Positions 1 to 8,708 are shown, counted from the first letter of the stretch. The stretch: DNA of 50,105 nucleotides from Candidatus Limicola stercorigallinarum (GCA_018711625.1 DVID01000030.1:1-50105); one strand, 5' to 3'. Made by a program: numbers and translations. The notes: generated from the sequence alone by a model not told the origin.

Positions 1-131
1 ACGCCGTGCCCGCGCTCGAGTGGGCGGTCGACACCGGCGTCCTCTCCGGCTTCGGCGACGGAACCCTCGCGCCCGGCGGCGTGCTCTCCCGCGCGATGCT
101 GGCCGCGATGCTCCAGCGCATGGCGGAGTAG
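1..131 (+). CDS. SLH-domain protein, C-terminal fragment
   Basis: Only the last 42 complete codons and a TAG stop are inside the window; the gene starts upstream. The visible tail contains ALEWAVDTGVLSGFGDG, then TLAPGGVLSRAMLAAMLQRM. That is the pattern of an S-layer homology repeat (A..WA...G...G...G...P....R..A...L), in the short form usually seen in the last repeat of a triplet. SLH triplets hold exported proteins on secondary cell-wall polymer, so this is probably the anchor of a surface protein like the two other SLH proteins at 31.2 and 42.4 kb. Nothing can be said about the catalytic or binding part. Confidence 0.8.
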   Translation, partial: AVPALEWAVDTGVLSGFGDGTLAPGGVLSRAMLAAMLQRMAE

Positions 132-169
132 CTCGGATTACTGAACCGCCGGTACAATCCGACTGACTA

Positions 170-204
170 GGAAAGACCTCGGCACTGTGTCGGGGTCTTT
201 CCCT
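170..204 (+). terminator. Rho-independent terminator of the SLH gene
   Basis: A 12-bp stem (170-181 with 191-202, GAAAGACC against GGTCTTTC) with a 9-nt loop lies 38 nt after the SLH stop codon. The T-tract lies mostly inside the distal stem, so the strength is uncertain. Confidence 0.65.
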
Positions 205-373
205 ATGTCTCGAGCATGACTTTGCGCACTCCAGCTCTCTCGCGGCTGTGGTCGCCCGGATGGGGCTGCCCCGTCTCCATTCATCCACTCGGAAGGGCTC
301 TTCTGACTGGAATGAAATCGTGCTCGAAAGGTTGATGGCGTGCGTTTTTTCTTGCGCACCCGCCTTTTTAAGG

Positions 374-570
374 CAGTTAGTTCAGATATGCACGGCGCCA
401 TGGAGCAACAGAGGTCAAGCTCGCGCGTAACGCAGCGCCCAGATGCCTGAAAACTGTCGACAAAGGCTCCGGATGCGTGACCTGGGTATATGTGCACGAC
501 ACATGTGGGGATATTGCCTCTTGGGCTCGTCCAAGTTCTCAGAGCCCGTCGTGCATATCTGAACTAACTG
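374..570. mobile_element. MITE-like element with 21-bp terminal inverted repeats
   Basis: CAGTTAGTTCAGATATGCAC plus one G at 374-394 is repeated exactly as its reverse complement at 550-570, enclosing 155 bp without a coding frame. Long perfect terminal repeats around a short non-coding core are what non-autonomous insertion-sequence derivatives look like. I see no clear direct target duplication outside the repeats and no transposase in the window, so the parent family is unknown. Confidence 0.55.
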
Positions 571-580
571 TCTAGCATTC

Positions 581-612
581 GGCCCTGCGCGCGAAAAAAC
601 GCTCGCAGGGCC
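581..612. terminator. Possible terminator of the S33 peptidase gene
   Basis: GGCCCTGCGCGC (581-592) pairs with GCTCGCAGGGCC (601-612) with one mismatch around an A-rich loop. It lies 124 nt beyond the end of the leftward peptidase gene and has no proper T-tract on either strand, so the assignment is weak. Confidence 0.35.
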
Positions 613-735
613 TTCTCTACAGCATCATCAAGGCTTAATCGTGTGCCGCGCAAGTCACATTGCACCGCCTCGCGCACTGAAGCTTACTAGCCGCGCTCGA
701 CCAAGAGCCTTTCTCGCCAAATTCCGCCAACGATC

Positions 736-2160
736 TTACTTTCGGAATACCTGCTCCAAGTCACCATGGGCAAGCGCCTCGTCAAACAGGTGTTTGAACA
801 CGCGGTCACCGTGCAGGCCGTCATGCTCAAACTCATTAGTCACCCATGCGTGGCTCGCGCCAACTCGCGTAAGCGTATCCAGCTGGAGCCCGGAGTCCAC
901 ATACATGTCGTCCGCATACACTGCGGCATAAAGCGGTACCTCATTTGCCGCAAGGCGCATTGGGTTATACACCTGGTCAAACTCCGTGTCTTCCATCAGC
1001 AGATTAACGGCCGCAGCAAAGGGCTTAAGCTCAGGCATCTCCTCAAACATCCAGGGGAACGCCGCCTCGCCGGTGAACATGAGCGGTCGCGCATCACCGC
1101 TAAACTCGGGGTGCGCTTCCTTTTCATGCTGCGCCGCCCACTGAATGGGTGGCACGGTGCCGTCGGCGTAAATGAATTCCTGAAGCGTCCAATACAGCGG
1201 ATTGCTAGCCGTGGTCGTGCGCTCACGCACGCTCATCAAAAAGCCGTCAGAAAGCACGGGCTCGCAGCCCAGCGAGCCGTCTTCCAGCTCAAATGCATGG
1301 TCAAAGAGCCAATGCATGCGCTCAAAGCTCGGCTTCATGCCAAAGTCGCTACCCAAAAGTTGCAAACGCTCAACGGTGAACGGGCTGCCATCGGGCAGGA
1401 GCACCCGCTCGGCAGAAAGCGCATCTGCCACCGCGGCCACGCGTGCCACGTCATCGGGATAGCGGTCGTAATACTGCTGTGTTTTCTGCTCCATACGCGG
1501 GAAGGTGTGTGCATACACCTCGGCGGCGCTTGCGGGTACGTGGGGGATTCCGCCCGCGGTGAACGAGGCGGCAACGCCGGAGGGGTAATGCGAAAGATAC
1601 GAAAGCGTGATGAAGCCGCCATAGCTTTGGCCGAGCGTTACCCAGGGCGCACCGCCGAATTCGGTGAGGCGAAGGTATTCAAAGTCGCACACAATGGAGG
1701 GAGCGAGGAGCCGTTTGAGCAGGTCAGCCTGGGCGCGAGCGGTATCAACGCCGCTATCGGCCGCTGCCAGGGCAACGCGCTCCATGGTGCGTCCGCTCAC
1801 GCGTGAGCTGCGGCCGCATCCGCGCTGGTCGGGCAAAATCACGCGAAAGTGCTTGATGGCCTCGGCAATCCATCCGTCTGAGGTGGGGGAGACGGGGCGC
1901 GGGCTTTCGCCGCCCGGACCGCCCTGGAAGTACACAAGCAGCGGCAGCTCGTCGTGAACATGTTCCGGAGCGCAGACCACGCGGTAGAACAGCTTGATGG
2001 ACTCGGGCATGCCTGGGATGGGGTCGGGGAAGGCCCCGCGGCGCAGGTTCATGCCCAGCGCAAGGAGTGCCGGCTCCAAACCGCGCCAGTCGAGGGGGAC
2101 ATCAATGGCGTGATCTTCAATATACAAACCAGGAACGTAATACGAGGCAAGCTTGGTCAT
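736..2160 (-). CDS. Proline iminopeptidase-like alpha/beta hydrolase (peptidase S33)
   Basis: A 474-residue alpha/beta hydrolase of the S33 type, whose members release N-terminal proline or other residues from peptides in the cytoplasm. Three landmarks are visible: the oxyanion motif in YFQGGPGGESPRP near residue 80, DQRGCGRSS some 40 residues on, and the nucleophile elbow GQSYGG near residue 176. The catalytic His is probably the one in EFEHDGLHGD near the C-terminus. The reading frame stays open upstream, but ATG at 2160 has AAAGGA five bases ahead and is the better start. There is no signal peptide. The gene stands alone, divergent from proA. The exact substrate cannot be read from the sequence. 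Confidence 0.85.
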   Translation of the reverse strand: MTKLASYYVPGLYIEDHAIDVPLDWRGLEPALLALGMNLRRGAFPDPIPGMPESIKLFYRVVCAPEHVHDELPLLVYFQGGPGGESPRPVSPTSDGWIAEAIKHFRVILPDQRGCGRSSRVSGRTMERVALAAADSGVDTARAQADLLKRLLAPSIVCDFEYLRLTEFGGAPWVTLGQSYGGFITLSYLSHYPSGVAASFTAGGIPHVPASAAEVYAHTFPRMEQKTQQYYDRYPDDVARVAAVADALSAERVLLPDGSPFTVERLQLLGSDFGMKPSFERMHWLFDHAFELEDGSLGCEPVLSDGFLMSVRERTTTASNPLYWTLQEFIYADGTVPPIQWAAQHEKEAHPEFSGDARPLMFTGEAAFPWMFEEMPELKPFAAAVNLLMEDTEFDQVYNPMRLAANEVPLYAAVYADDMYVDSGLQLDTLTRVGASHAWVTNEFEHDGLHGDRVFKHLFDEALAHGDLEQVFRK

Positions 2161-2210
2161 GAGCATCCTTTGAGACCGGCGGCGCGGAGCCGCACGTGGG
2201 TATTGTTGCC

Positions 2211-2241
2211 ATTGTAGCCTGCTGCCGACGCAGGCGCACAA
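2211..2241 (-). promoter_or_regulatory. Putative promoter of the S33 peptidase gene
   Basis: On the minus strand, TTGTGC (2241-2236) and TACAAT (2216-2211) are 19 bp apart and about 50 bp ahead of the chosen start. The TACAATGG context recurs ahead of several genes in this window. Confidence 0.4.
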
Positions 2242-2367
2242 GGGGCCTGCGTTCAGATACCATAGGTTTCACGAACACCAACTGCGGCAACAGACAACTG
2301 CGACCACGTGTTCCGTAACAAGTCCTAAGGCCGCCGAGCCACGTTACACAAGAAGGGGAGTGCTGCC

Positions 2368-3648
2368 ATGGAGCGCATCGACGATATTGCAGGGTATGTT
2401 GAGGACCTCGCCCGTGCGGCCAAGGCGGCATCCCGCCCCTTGGGCTTCGCGACCAACGCGGAGCGCCAGGCAGCCGTGCGTGCGATGGCGGCGGCGCTGC
2501 GCTCGCAGGCGGATGCCATTCTGGCTGCCAACGCCGAGGACATGACCGCTGCAGAAGAGGCAGGCGTCAACGCTGGTCTGCTCGATCGCCTGCTGCTTAC
2601 CCCCGAGCGCATCGAGGGCATGGCTGCGGGTTTGGAGCAGCTCGCCGATCTGCCGGATCCCGTGGGGCGCGTGTTGGAGCATCGCACCATCGACTGTGGC
2701 CTTGACCTTTCGAAAGTGAGCGTGCCCCTGGGCCTTGTTGCCATGGTGTATGAGGCGCGGCCCAACGTCACTGCCGATGCGGCGGGTATCTGCATCCGCA
2801 CCGGCAACGCATGTATTCTGCGCGGAGGCTCTATTGCCCAGCGCTCGTGCGTTGCCATTGCTCGCGTACTTGCCGACGCGCTTGCGGAGTGCGGATTGCC
2901 GCACGAGGCCGTCTCGATTATCGAAACCTCAGATCGTGCCGCCACAGGAGCACTCATGTCGCTCCGTGGAGTGGTTGACGTGCTCATTCCGCGCGGCGGC
3001 GCGGGCCTTATCCAGCGCTGCGTGCGTGAGTCGCTCGTGCCGGTGATTGAGACGGGAACAGGCAACTGCCACACCTACGTGCACGCCTCCGCCGATTTTG
3101 ACAAGGCGCGCCGCATCGTCATGAACGCCAAGACGCAACGCGTGGGGGTATGCAACGCGTGCGAGTCGCTTCTGGTGGACGAGGCCGTTGCCACCGCCTT
3201 CCTGCCCCAGATGCTCTCTGAGCTTGCTGCCGCGGGCGTTACCATTCATGGCGATGCCGTCGCACGTGCGGCTGCCACCGACGTGCTCGACCATTTTGTT
3301 GACGCCACCGAAGAGGACTGGGGCCGCGAGTATCTTTCCATGGACATCAGCGTGCACGTTGTGTCGGGGTTGGACGAGGCCATCGCGCATGTCAACCGCT
3401 ATGGCACCGGCCACTCCGAGGCAATCATCGCGGAGGACGCCGAGGCGTGCGAGCGCTTCCTGCGCGAGGTTGACGCGAGCTCGGTCTACGCGAACGCCTC
3501 AACGCGCTTTACCGACGGTGGCGAGTTTGGTCTGGGCGCAGAGATTGGTATCTCCACGCAGAAGCTCCATGCGCGTGGCCCCTTTGCGGCTGAAGCGCTC
3601 ACCACGTACAAATACGAGATTCGGGGCACGGGCCAGGTGCGTCCATAG
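2368..3648 (+). CDS. proA: Glutamate-5-semialdehyde dehydrogenase (gamma-glutamyl phosphate reductase)
   Basis: Reduces L-glutamyl 5-phosphate to glutamate 5-semialdehyde with NADPH, the second step of proline synthesis. At 426 residues it has normal family length and aligns by eye along its whole length: the N-terminal helix region, VPLGLVAMVYEARPNVT, RTGNACILRGG, IPRGGAGLI, and the catalytic cysteine in VGVCNACESLLV (about Cys262). The C-terminal signature FGLGAEIGISTQKLHARGP is also present. The start has GGGAG about 7 nt upstream. The partner kinase gene proB, often adjacent, is not here, so proA appears to be a single-gene unit closed by a stem-loop shared with the convergent HD gene. 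Confidence 0.96.
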   Translation: MERIDDIAGYVEDLARAAKAASRPLGFATNAERQAAVRAMAAALRSQADAILAANAEDMTAAEEAGVNAGLLDRLLLTPERIEGMAAGLEQLADLPDPVGRVLEHRTIDCGLDLSKVSVPLGLVAMVYEARPNVTADAAGICIRTGNACILRGGSIAQRSCVAIARVLADALAECGLPHEAVSIIETSDRAATGALMSLRGVVDVLIPRGGAGLIQRCVRESLVPVIETGTGNCHTYVHASADFDKARRIVMNAKTQRVGVCNACESLLVDEAVATAFLPQMLSELAAAGVTIHGDAVARAAATDVLDHFVDATEEDWGREYLSMDISVHVVSGLDEAIAHVNRYGTGHSEAIIAEDAEACERFLREVDASSVYANASTRFTDGGEFGLGAEIGISTQKLHARGPFAAEALTTYKYEIRGTGQVRP

Positions 3649-3681
3649 CGCGAAAGACCCCAGCGAGCCCTGAGCACAAGC

Positions 3682-3720
3682 AAGGGCGCCGGTAGCTTCA
3701 CGTGAGCCGCCGGCGCCCTT
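3682..3720. terminator. Stem-loop between convergent proA and HD genes
   Basis: A perfect 11-bp GC-rich stem AAGGGCGCCGG/CCGGCGCCCTT sits 33 nt after proA and 31 nt after the end of the leftward HD gene. Only short T stretches flank it, but its position suits a two-way terminator. Confidence 0.65.
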
Positions 3721-3751
3721 CATGTCTCATGGCGAGCAAATAGCAGCGCGC

Positions 3752-4354
3752 TTACTCTTTGCCAAAGGTATCGCGGTCGGGCGCAAACGACTGCATGGCT
3801 TCGATGGTGCGGGCAAACAGCTCGTCAAGATCCCATCCAAGCATCTCTGCGCCCGAACGAATCACCTCGCGCGAAACGCCGGCAGCAAAACGCTTGTCCT
3901 TGAATTTCTTCTTGAGCGATTTCACGCTGAAGTCCATAACGCTTTTGGAGGGGCGCATCACAATGGCGGCGCCAATGAGGCCGGTAAGCTCCTCGGTGGC
4001 AAAGAGGATCTTCTCCATCATGAGCTCAGGCTTGGGAAGCTCGGGGTTGAAGTCGCTCGTATGCGTTTGGATGGCGCGGATAAGCTCGGGGGTGCCACCT
4101 GCGGCTTCGATGTCTTTTGCCGCGTAGATGGTGTGGTTGGCGGGGTCGTCGGAGTGCTCTTCCCAGTCAAGGTCGTGCAGCAGGCCCACAATGCCCCAGA
4201 ACTCCTCGTTCTCAGGGTCGTACTCGCGAGCGAAGTAGCGCATGGTCTGCTCCACCGTTTCGGCGTGCTCAATGTGGAACGGATCTTTGTTGTGTTCGCT
4301 CAAAAGCGCAAACGCCGCGTCGCGCGTCATACCTGCAGAAAGCGTATCTGCCAT
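3752..4354 (-). CDS. HD-domain metal-dependent phosphohydrolase-like protein
   Basis: A 200-residue soluble protein with an HD domain. HIEHAETV (His30) and GLLHDLDWEEH (His60-Asp61) supply the first metal ligands, and HTIYAAKDI and AIQTHTSDFN follow in the positions expected for the later ligands. HD proteins hydrolyse phosphoester bonds in nucleotides or signalling compounds. This branch, which carries the PENEEFWGIVGLLHDLDWEEH region, is common in anaerobes but has no assigned substrate known to me. The start has GGGAGG upstream. It is monocistronic, convergent with proA and co-directional with the CarD-like gene. Confidence 0.8.
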   Translation of the reverse strand: MADTLSAGMTRDAAFALLSEHNKDPFHIEHAETVEQTMRYFAREYDPENEEFWGIVGLLHDLDWEEHSDDPANHTIYAAKDIEAAGGTPELIRAIQTHTSDFNPELPKPELMMEKILFATEELTGLIGAAIVMRPSKSVMDFSVKSLKKKFKDKRFAAGVSREVIRSGAEMLGWDLDELFARTIEAMQSFAPDRDTFGKE

Positions 4355-4395
4355 GGTGGCCTCCCTTGCCTTCCAAACGGGGTGTCGGTAGGCCC

Positions 4396-4401
4396 ATTAT
4401 A
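4396..4401 (-). promoter_or_regulatory. Putative -10 element of the HD gene
   Basis: TATAAT followed by GG on the minus strand, about 42 bp ahead of the HD start. No convincing -35 hexamer is visible. Confidence 0.4.
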
Positions 4402-4470
4402 GGCGATGCGCAGGGGGCTCGTACGGTCCGCCTGGCCCGCGGGGAGGGCTTCAGCTCGCCTGCGCACAGC

Positions 4471-4496
4471 AAAACGGGCGCCTCGTGACGCCCGTT
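4471..4496 (-). terminator. Terminator of the CarD-like gene
   Basis: Read leftward, AACGGGCG, an 8-nt loop and CGCCCGTT are followed by a short TT run (the last stem bases plus TTTT). It lies 53 nt past the CarD-like stop codon. Confidence 0.7.
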
Positions 4497-4548
4497 GCTA
4501 CCCGCTCGAATATCGTCCGTAAGGTTCGGTGCTCCCGCCGGCCAAACG

Positions 4549-5052
4549 CTAATTCTCAGAAGCCTCGTATGCTTCGTTGCGCTTAGCCAGAATGGCCTCC
4601 ATATCGTCTTCGCTCATATCGAGGGCAACGGCCAGCTCTTCAACCGAGCGCTTGTGTGCCTCTTTGAGCACGCGCGCATAGTAGCTGCTGGGCTTTTTAT
4701 CGTGGCGCTCGGCCTCGCGGATGCGGTGGCGCATAGTCTTGGCCACGCGGATCGTTTCGGGTGCGCCCTGCTTAATGAGCTGCTTAAAGTGACTTTCTTC
4801 AAGTGAGCTGTTGCGCTCGGTGAACGTGTCGCATTCAATGGCGTCGTAATGGTCGATAAGGTCCTGCGCCTCTTCGCGCGAAACCGTCGCATGCAGACGG
4901 TCCGATTGAGCAACAGGGTACATAAGCCGCGTTTTTGCGTGGCCCTGCTTGCTCTCCAAAATAATCATGGGCGCGGGACCCTTATCGTCAAAACCCATGA
5001 CGGTACAGACGCCCTGTCCCGGATGAATAACGTGCTCACCGATTTCAAACAT
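4549..5052 (-). CDS. CarD/CdnL-family transcription regulator
   Basis: A 167-residue protein with an N-terminal CarD_CdnL_TRCF-type RNA-polymerase-interaction domain (MFEIGEHVIHPGQGVCTVMGF..., residues 1-60). A helical C-terminal part follows, of the kind that in CarD contacts promoter DNA at the -10 region. CarD/CdnL proteins bind the beta subunit and stabilise open complexes, often at rRNA and growth-linked promoters. The C-terminal region here (EESHFKQLIKQGAPETIRVAK onwards) is helical and highly charged. The start has GGAGG 6 nt upstream. It is transcribed alone, divergent from glmM. Confidence 0.88.
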   Translation of the reverse strand: MFEIGEHVIHPGQGVCTVMGFDDKGPAPMIILESKQGHAKTRLMYPVAQSDRLHATVSREEAQDLIDHYDAIECDTFTERNSSLEESHFKQLIKQGAPETIRVAKTMRHRIREAERHDKKPSSYYARVLKEAHKRSVEELAVALDMSEDDMEAILAKRNEAYEASEN

Positions 5053-5083
5053 GCTTCCTCCAACTCATAAGCTCGCTAATCCA

Positions 5084-5092
5084 AGAATAGCA
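5084..5092 (-). promoter_or_regulatory. Putative extended -10 promoter of the CarD-like gene
   Basis: TGCTATTCT on the minus strand matches the extended -10 pattern TGnTATAAT and lies about 32 bp ahead of the start codon. Confidence 0.4.
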
Positions 5093-5247
5093 CGATTACG
5101 TGGGCTTATGATGAAATGCGCCTCAAAAATAACACGTTTGACATGCATATTTCCGCACGTAGATGCCGTATGTAGACAGGTTGCGTCCCATGCGTCAATA
5201 ACCCGTGCGCATCCCGTGATGGGGCGCGGTATGAAGGGGTGCGCGGG

Positions 5248-5253
5248 TACAAT
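5248..5253 (+). promoter_or_regulatory. Putative -10 element of glmM
   Basis: TACAAT in the context GGTACAATGGGG, 83 bp ahead of the glmM start. A small stem-loop (GCCCCC/GGGGGC, 5302-5316) lies in the resulting leader. No clear -35 is visible. Confidence 0.35.
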
Positions 5254-5336
5254 GGGGGCAAATGTACAAACAGGCACGCGGTGGCGTGCCCTCTGCTCAC
5301 GGCCCCCGCTGGGGGCGTGCTCATCGGAGGGAACAC

Positions 5337-6680
5337 ATGAAATACTTTGGTACGGACGGTTTTCGTGGCGAGGCCAATACGGGCCTTACGGTAGATCACG
5401 CGTTTAAGATTGGCCGGTATGTGGGCTGGTACTACGGTGCTCGTCAGGGGCGCAAGGCGCGCGTGGTGCTGGGCAAGGACACCCGTCGGTCGAGCTACAT
5501 GTTTGAATCGGCCCTCACGGCGGGCCTGGTGGCGTCGGGCGCCGACGTGTACATGCTGCACGTTATCCCCACGCCCGGCCTGGCTTACGAGACCCTCGAT
5601 GGCCGCTTTGATTGCGGCATCATGATCTCGGCGAGCCATAACCCCTACACCGATAACGGCATCAAGCTCGTTAACAGCGAGGGCTATAAGATGGACGAGG
5701 ACGTCCTTGAGCTCATCGAGGACTATATCGACGGCAAGAGCGAGGTGCCGCTGGCCACGGGTGACGCCATTGGTTCCACGATTGACTACATGCAGGGCCG
5801 CAATCGCTACATCGCGCACCTCATCGCCAGCGCCAATTTCTCGCTCCAGGGCGTGAAGGTGGGTCTCGACTGCGCCAACGGCGCAGCGTCCTCGGTGGCA
5901 AAGCCGGTGTTCGACGCCCTTGGTGCCGATGTGCGCGTAATCAACAACGCCCCCAACGGCCTTAACATCAACGTGGACTGCGGCTCCACCCATATCGACC
6001 GCCTGCGTCGTCACGTGGTGGAGCAGGGCTTGGACGTGGGCTTTGCCTACGACGGTGACGCCGACCGCTGCATTGCGGTGGACGAGCGCGGCAATGTGGT
6101 TGATGGTGACCTTATCCTCTACGTGTGTGGCGTGTATCTCAACAAGCACGGCCGCCTCACGGCAGGCACCGTGGTTCCCACCGTTATGAGCAACTACGGC
6201 CTGTTCAAGGCGTTTGACGAGGCGCATCTTTCCTACGAGACCACGGCGGTGGGCGACAAGAACGTGTACGCGTGCATGCGTCAGAACGGTTACAGCCTGG
6301 GTGGCGAGCAGTCGGGTCACATCATTTTTGGCGATATGGAGTGCACGGGCGACGGTATTATGACGAGCCTGCGCGTGATGGAGGTGCTCCGCGCCGAGCG
6401 CGAGACGCTGTCTCAGCTCTGCGCGCCGGTGAAGCTGTATCCGCAGCTGCTCACCAACGTGCGGGTGGCCGACCGCGATGCCGCGATGGGAGACCCGGAC
6501 GTGCGCGCAGCCGTGGAGGAGGCCAGCGCATATTTGGGCGACCGCGGCCGCGTGTTTGTGCGCGCGAGCGGCACGGAGCCGCTGGTACGCGTGCTGGCCG
6601 AGGCACCGAGCGACGCGCTCTGCCAAGAGGCAAGCGAGATTGTGCTCAAAGCGCTGGAGCCGCTGCGCGCCGAAGCGTAA
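5337..6680 (+). CDS. glmM: Phosphoglucosamine mutase
   Basis: Converts glucosamine 6-phosphate to glucosamine 1-phosphate, feeding UDP-GlcNAc for peptidoglycan and wall polysaccharide. The 447 residues carry all family landmarks: KYFGTDGFRG at the N-terminus, the phosphoserine loop ISASHNPYTDNG near residue 100, the metal-binding GDADRC near 242, the sugar loop GGEQSGHI, and the phosphate-binding RASGTEPLVRV near the end. The frame is open upstream to 5262, but ATG at 5337 has GGAGG immediately ahead and gives the conserved N-terminus. It is followed by argS after a 183-bp gap with its own promoter-like sequence. Confidence 0.96.
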   Translation: MKYFGTDGFRGEANTGLTVDHAFKIGRYVGWYYGARQGRKARVVLGKDTRRSSYMFESALTAGLVASGADVYMLHVIPTPGLAYETLDGRFDCGIMISASHNPYTDNGIKLVNSEGYKMDEDVLELIEDYIDGKSEVPLATGDAIGSTIDYMQGRNRYIAHLIASANFSLQGVKVGLDCANGAASSVAKPVFDALGADVRVINNAPNGLNINVDCGSTHIDRLRRHVVEQGLDVGFAYDGDADRCIAVDERGNVVDGDLILYVCGVYLNKHGRLTAGTVVPTVMSNYGLFKAFDEAHLSYETTAVGDKNVYACMRQNGYSLGGEQSGHIIFGDMECTGDGIMTSLRVMEVLRAERETLSQLCAPVKLYPQLLTNVRVADRDAAMGDPDVRAAVEEASAYLGDRGRVFVRASGTEPLVRVLAEAPSDALCQEASEIVLKALEPLRAEA

Positions 6681-6790
6681 AGGCTGTGGGATATCGCGCC
6701 GTTTTGCATAGCCGCTTGGCAAGATATGGCCACAAACTCTGCATACCCTAAGGTAGATATGCATAAAATAGCCAATGAGCAGGGATTGTG

Positions 6791-6799
6791 TGATACAGT
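6791..6799 (+). promoter_or_regulatory. Putative extended -10 promoter of argS
   Basis: TGATACAGT fits TGnTACAnT and lies 65 bp ahead of the argS start. It resembles the element ahead of rho (TGTTACACT). Confidence 0.4.
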
Positions 6800-6863
6800 A
6801 GTGCCCGTTTAGACCGACGTGCCGCACACCGGCGCGCGAAATCCGTTGTGGAGGAGGATTTTC

Positions 6864-8708
6864 ATGCCCGAGAAGATTGAAGAGCTGGTTCGCGCCGCCC
6901 TCGCTGCGGCCCAGGACGCAGACGATGTGCCCGCGTTTGACCTGGAAGATTGCGGAATCGAGCGCCCGGCAGACACTTCTCATGGTGAGTGGACCTCCAC
7001 CATGGCGTTGAAGTCGGCCAAGCTTGCTCATTGCGCTCCGCGCAAGATTGCCGATGCCGTTGTGGCTCATATGCCGGCCGATGAGGCTATTGAGAAGACC
7101 GAGGTTGCTGGCCCTGGCTTCATCAACTTCTACCTCTCCGCTGCTGCCAAGAACGCCATCTTTGGTGTGGCGCGCGCCGAGGGCATGGACTTTGCCCGTT
7201 CCAACGTGGGCGGTGGCCTCAAGACCCAGATCGAGTTTGTTTCCGCCAACCCCGTGGGCCCCATGCACGTGGGTCACGGCCGCTGGGCTGCGCTCGGCGA
7301 CTCCATGTGCCGCGTTATGGAGCATGCCGGCTACGACATCGAGCGCGAGTTCTGGATCAACGACTACGGCAATCAGATGAACACCTTCGGCAACTCCATC
7401 TCCAAGCGCTACATGCAGCTTGCCGACATCATGGAGAAGCAGGGTTGCGACATCGATGCTGCCCGCGACTTCCTGGCTCAGGACCGCGACAACTTTGTGC
7501 AGGACGAGGCCGACGAGCATCCCGACAGCCACCCCTACATGGACGACTTCACGGCCGACCTGGGCAAGGACTCTTACGGCGGCACCTACATCATCGATGA
7601 GGCAGCCGCCTTCTGGAAGTCCGACGGCGACAAGTGGGTGAACGCTGATCCCCAGGAGCGTATGCTTTCCTTCCGCGAGCGCGGCTACCAGAAGATGCTC
7701 AAGGATATGCGCGAGACCTGCCACGACGTGCGCTGCGACTTTGACGTGTGGATGAGCGAGCGCACCATGTACCAGAAGGACTGGACGGGCACCTCGCCGG
7801 TTGAGCGCGCCTACGCTAAGCTCGACGAGATGGGCTACCTCTACACCACCGATGATGGTGCGCTGTGGTTTAAGTCCACGGCCTTTGGTGACGATAAGGA
7901 CCGCGTTATCAAGAAGTCCAACGGCGACTACACCTACTTCTCGTCCGACATCGCCTATCACTGGAACAAGTTCCAGCGTGTTGACCACGTGATCGACATC
8001 TGGGGTGCCGACCACCACGGCTACATCGCCCGCGTCAGGGCGGTCTGCGACGCGCTGGGTTACCCCGGACAGTTTGAGGTGCCGCTGGGCCAGTTTGTGA
8101 ACCTGCTGCGCTCCGGCAAGCCGGTTCGTATGTCCAAGCGCAAGGGCACGATGATCACCTTCCGCGAGCTCATCGACGAGGTGGGTGCCGACGCTACCCG
8201 TTACACGCTCGTGTCTCGTTCCTCCAACCAGACCATCGACTTCGACATCGATGCCGTTAAGGAGAAGAGCCAGTCCAACCCGGTGTACTACGTGCAGTAC
8301 GCTCACGCGCGCATTTGCTCCATCCTGCGCAAGGCCGCTGGCGTTTCCTTCGAGCAGGCCGAGCTCATGGGCATGGAGGCCGTTGCGGTGAAGGCCATTG
8401 GCAGCGACGTGAATTACGCTCTGCTCACCGACCCCACCGAGCTCGCGCTTTCCCGTAAGCTCTCCGAGCTCGAGGACCTCATCGCGGGCTGCGCGCGCGA
8501 CCGTGCGCCGTTCCGCCTGACGCACTACGCCGAGGAGCTCGCAGCTGGCTTCCACAGCTTCTATGCCGCCTGCCAGGTGCTGCCGAGCGAGGGTCGTCCG
8601 GTTGACCCCGAGCTTACGCGCGCCCGTCTGGCCGCCTGCGACGCAGTGCGCTCCGTGCTGAAGCTCGTGCTGTCGCTCATTGGTGTTTCGGCTCCCACCA
8701 AGATGTAA
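6864..8708 (+). CDS. argS: Arginyl-tRNA synthetase
   Basis: Charges tRNA-Arg with arginine. The 614-residue class I synthetase shows an N-terminal Arg_tRNA_synt_N domain, the HIGH box as HVGHGRWAALGD near residue 135, the KMSKS box as RMSKRKGTMIT near 422, and a C-terminal DALR anticodon-binding domain (about 490-614). ATG at 6864 follows GGAGGAGG and starts at the conserved N-terminal helix; the upstream in-frame ATG at 6819 lacks a ribosome site. A terminator follows, so it is probably transcribed separately from rho. Codon use is strongly biased to C/G-ending codons, as expected of a highly expressed gene here. Confidence 0.96.
   Translation: MPEKIEELVRAALAAAQDADDVPAFDLEDCGIERPADTSHGEWTSTMALKSAKLAHCAPRKIADAVVAHMPADEAIEKTEVAGPGFINFYLSAAAKNAIFGVARAEGMDFARSNVGGGLKTQIEFVSANPVGPMHVGHGRWAALGDSMCRVMEHAGYDIEREFWINDYGNQMNTFGNSISKRYMQLADIMEKQGCDIDAARDFLAQDRDNFVQDEADEHPDSHPYMDDFTADLGKDSYGGTYIIDEAAAFWKSDGDKWVNADPQERMLSFRERGYQKMLKDMRETCHDVRCDFDVWMSERTMYQKDWTGTSPVERAYAKLDEMGYLYTTDDGALWFKSTAFGDDKDRVIKKSNGDYTYFSSDIAYHWNKFQRVDHVIDIWGADHHGYIARVRAVCDALGYPGQFEVPLGQFVNLLRSGKPVRMSKRKGTMITFRELIDEVGADATRYTLVSRSSNQTIDFDIDAVKEKSQSNPVYYVQYAHARICSILRKAAGVSFEQAELMGMEAVAVKAIGSDVNYALLTDPTELALSRKLSELEDLIAGCARDRAPFRLTHYAEELAAGFHSFYAACQVLPSEGRPVDPELTRARLAACDAVRSVLKLVLSLIGVSAPTKM

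Larger units (their letters stand above)
205..735. other. Gene-free stretch with inverted repeats
   Basis: No reading frame here has a convincing start, ribosome site or family resemblance. The stretch holds the inverted-repeat element at 374-570 and the stem at 581-612. The remainder (205-373 and 613-735) shows nothing I can name. Confidence 0.6.

Noticed and set aside
205-330. Weak inverted similarity between TCTCGAGCATGACTTT and AAATCGTGCTCGAAAG
   Set aside because: Only about 12 of 17 positions pair; too weak to call a second repeat element.
5106-8555. 1149-codon open frame on the minus strand over glmM and argS
   Set aside because: It lies antisense to two certain genes; the protein is His/Val/Leu-rich with no family features, an effect of GC-rich codon use.
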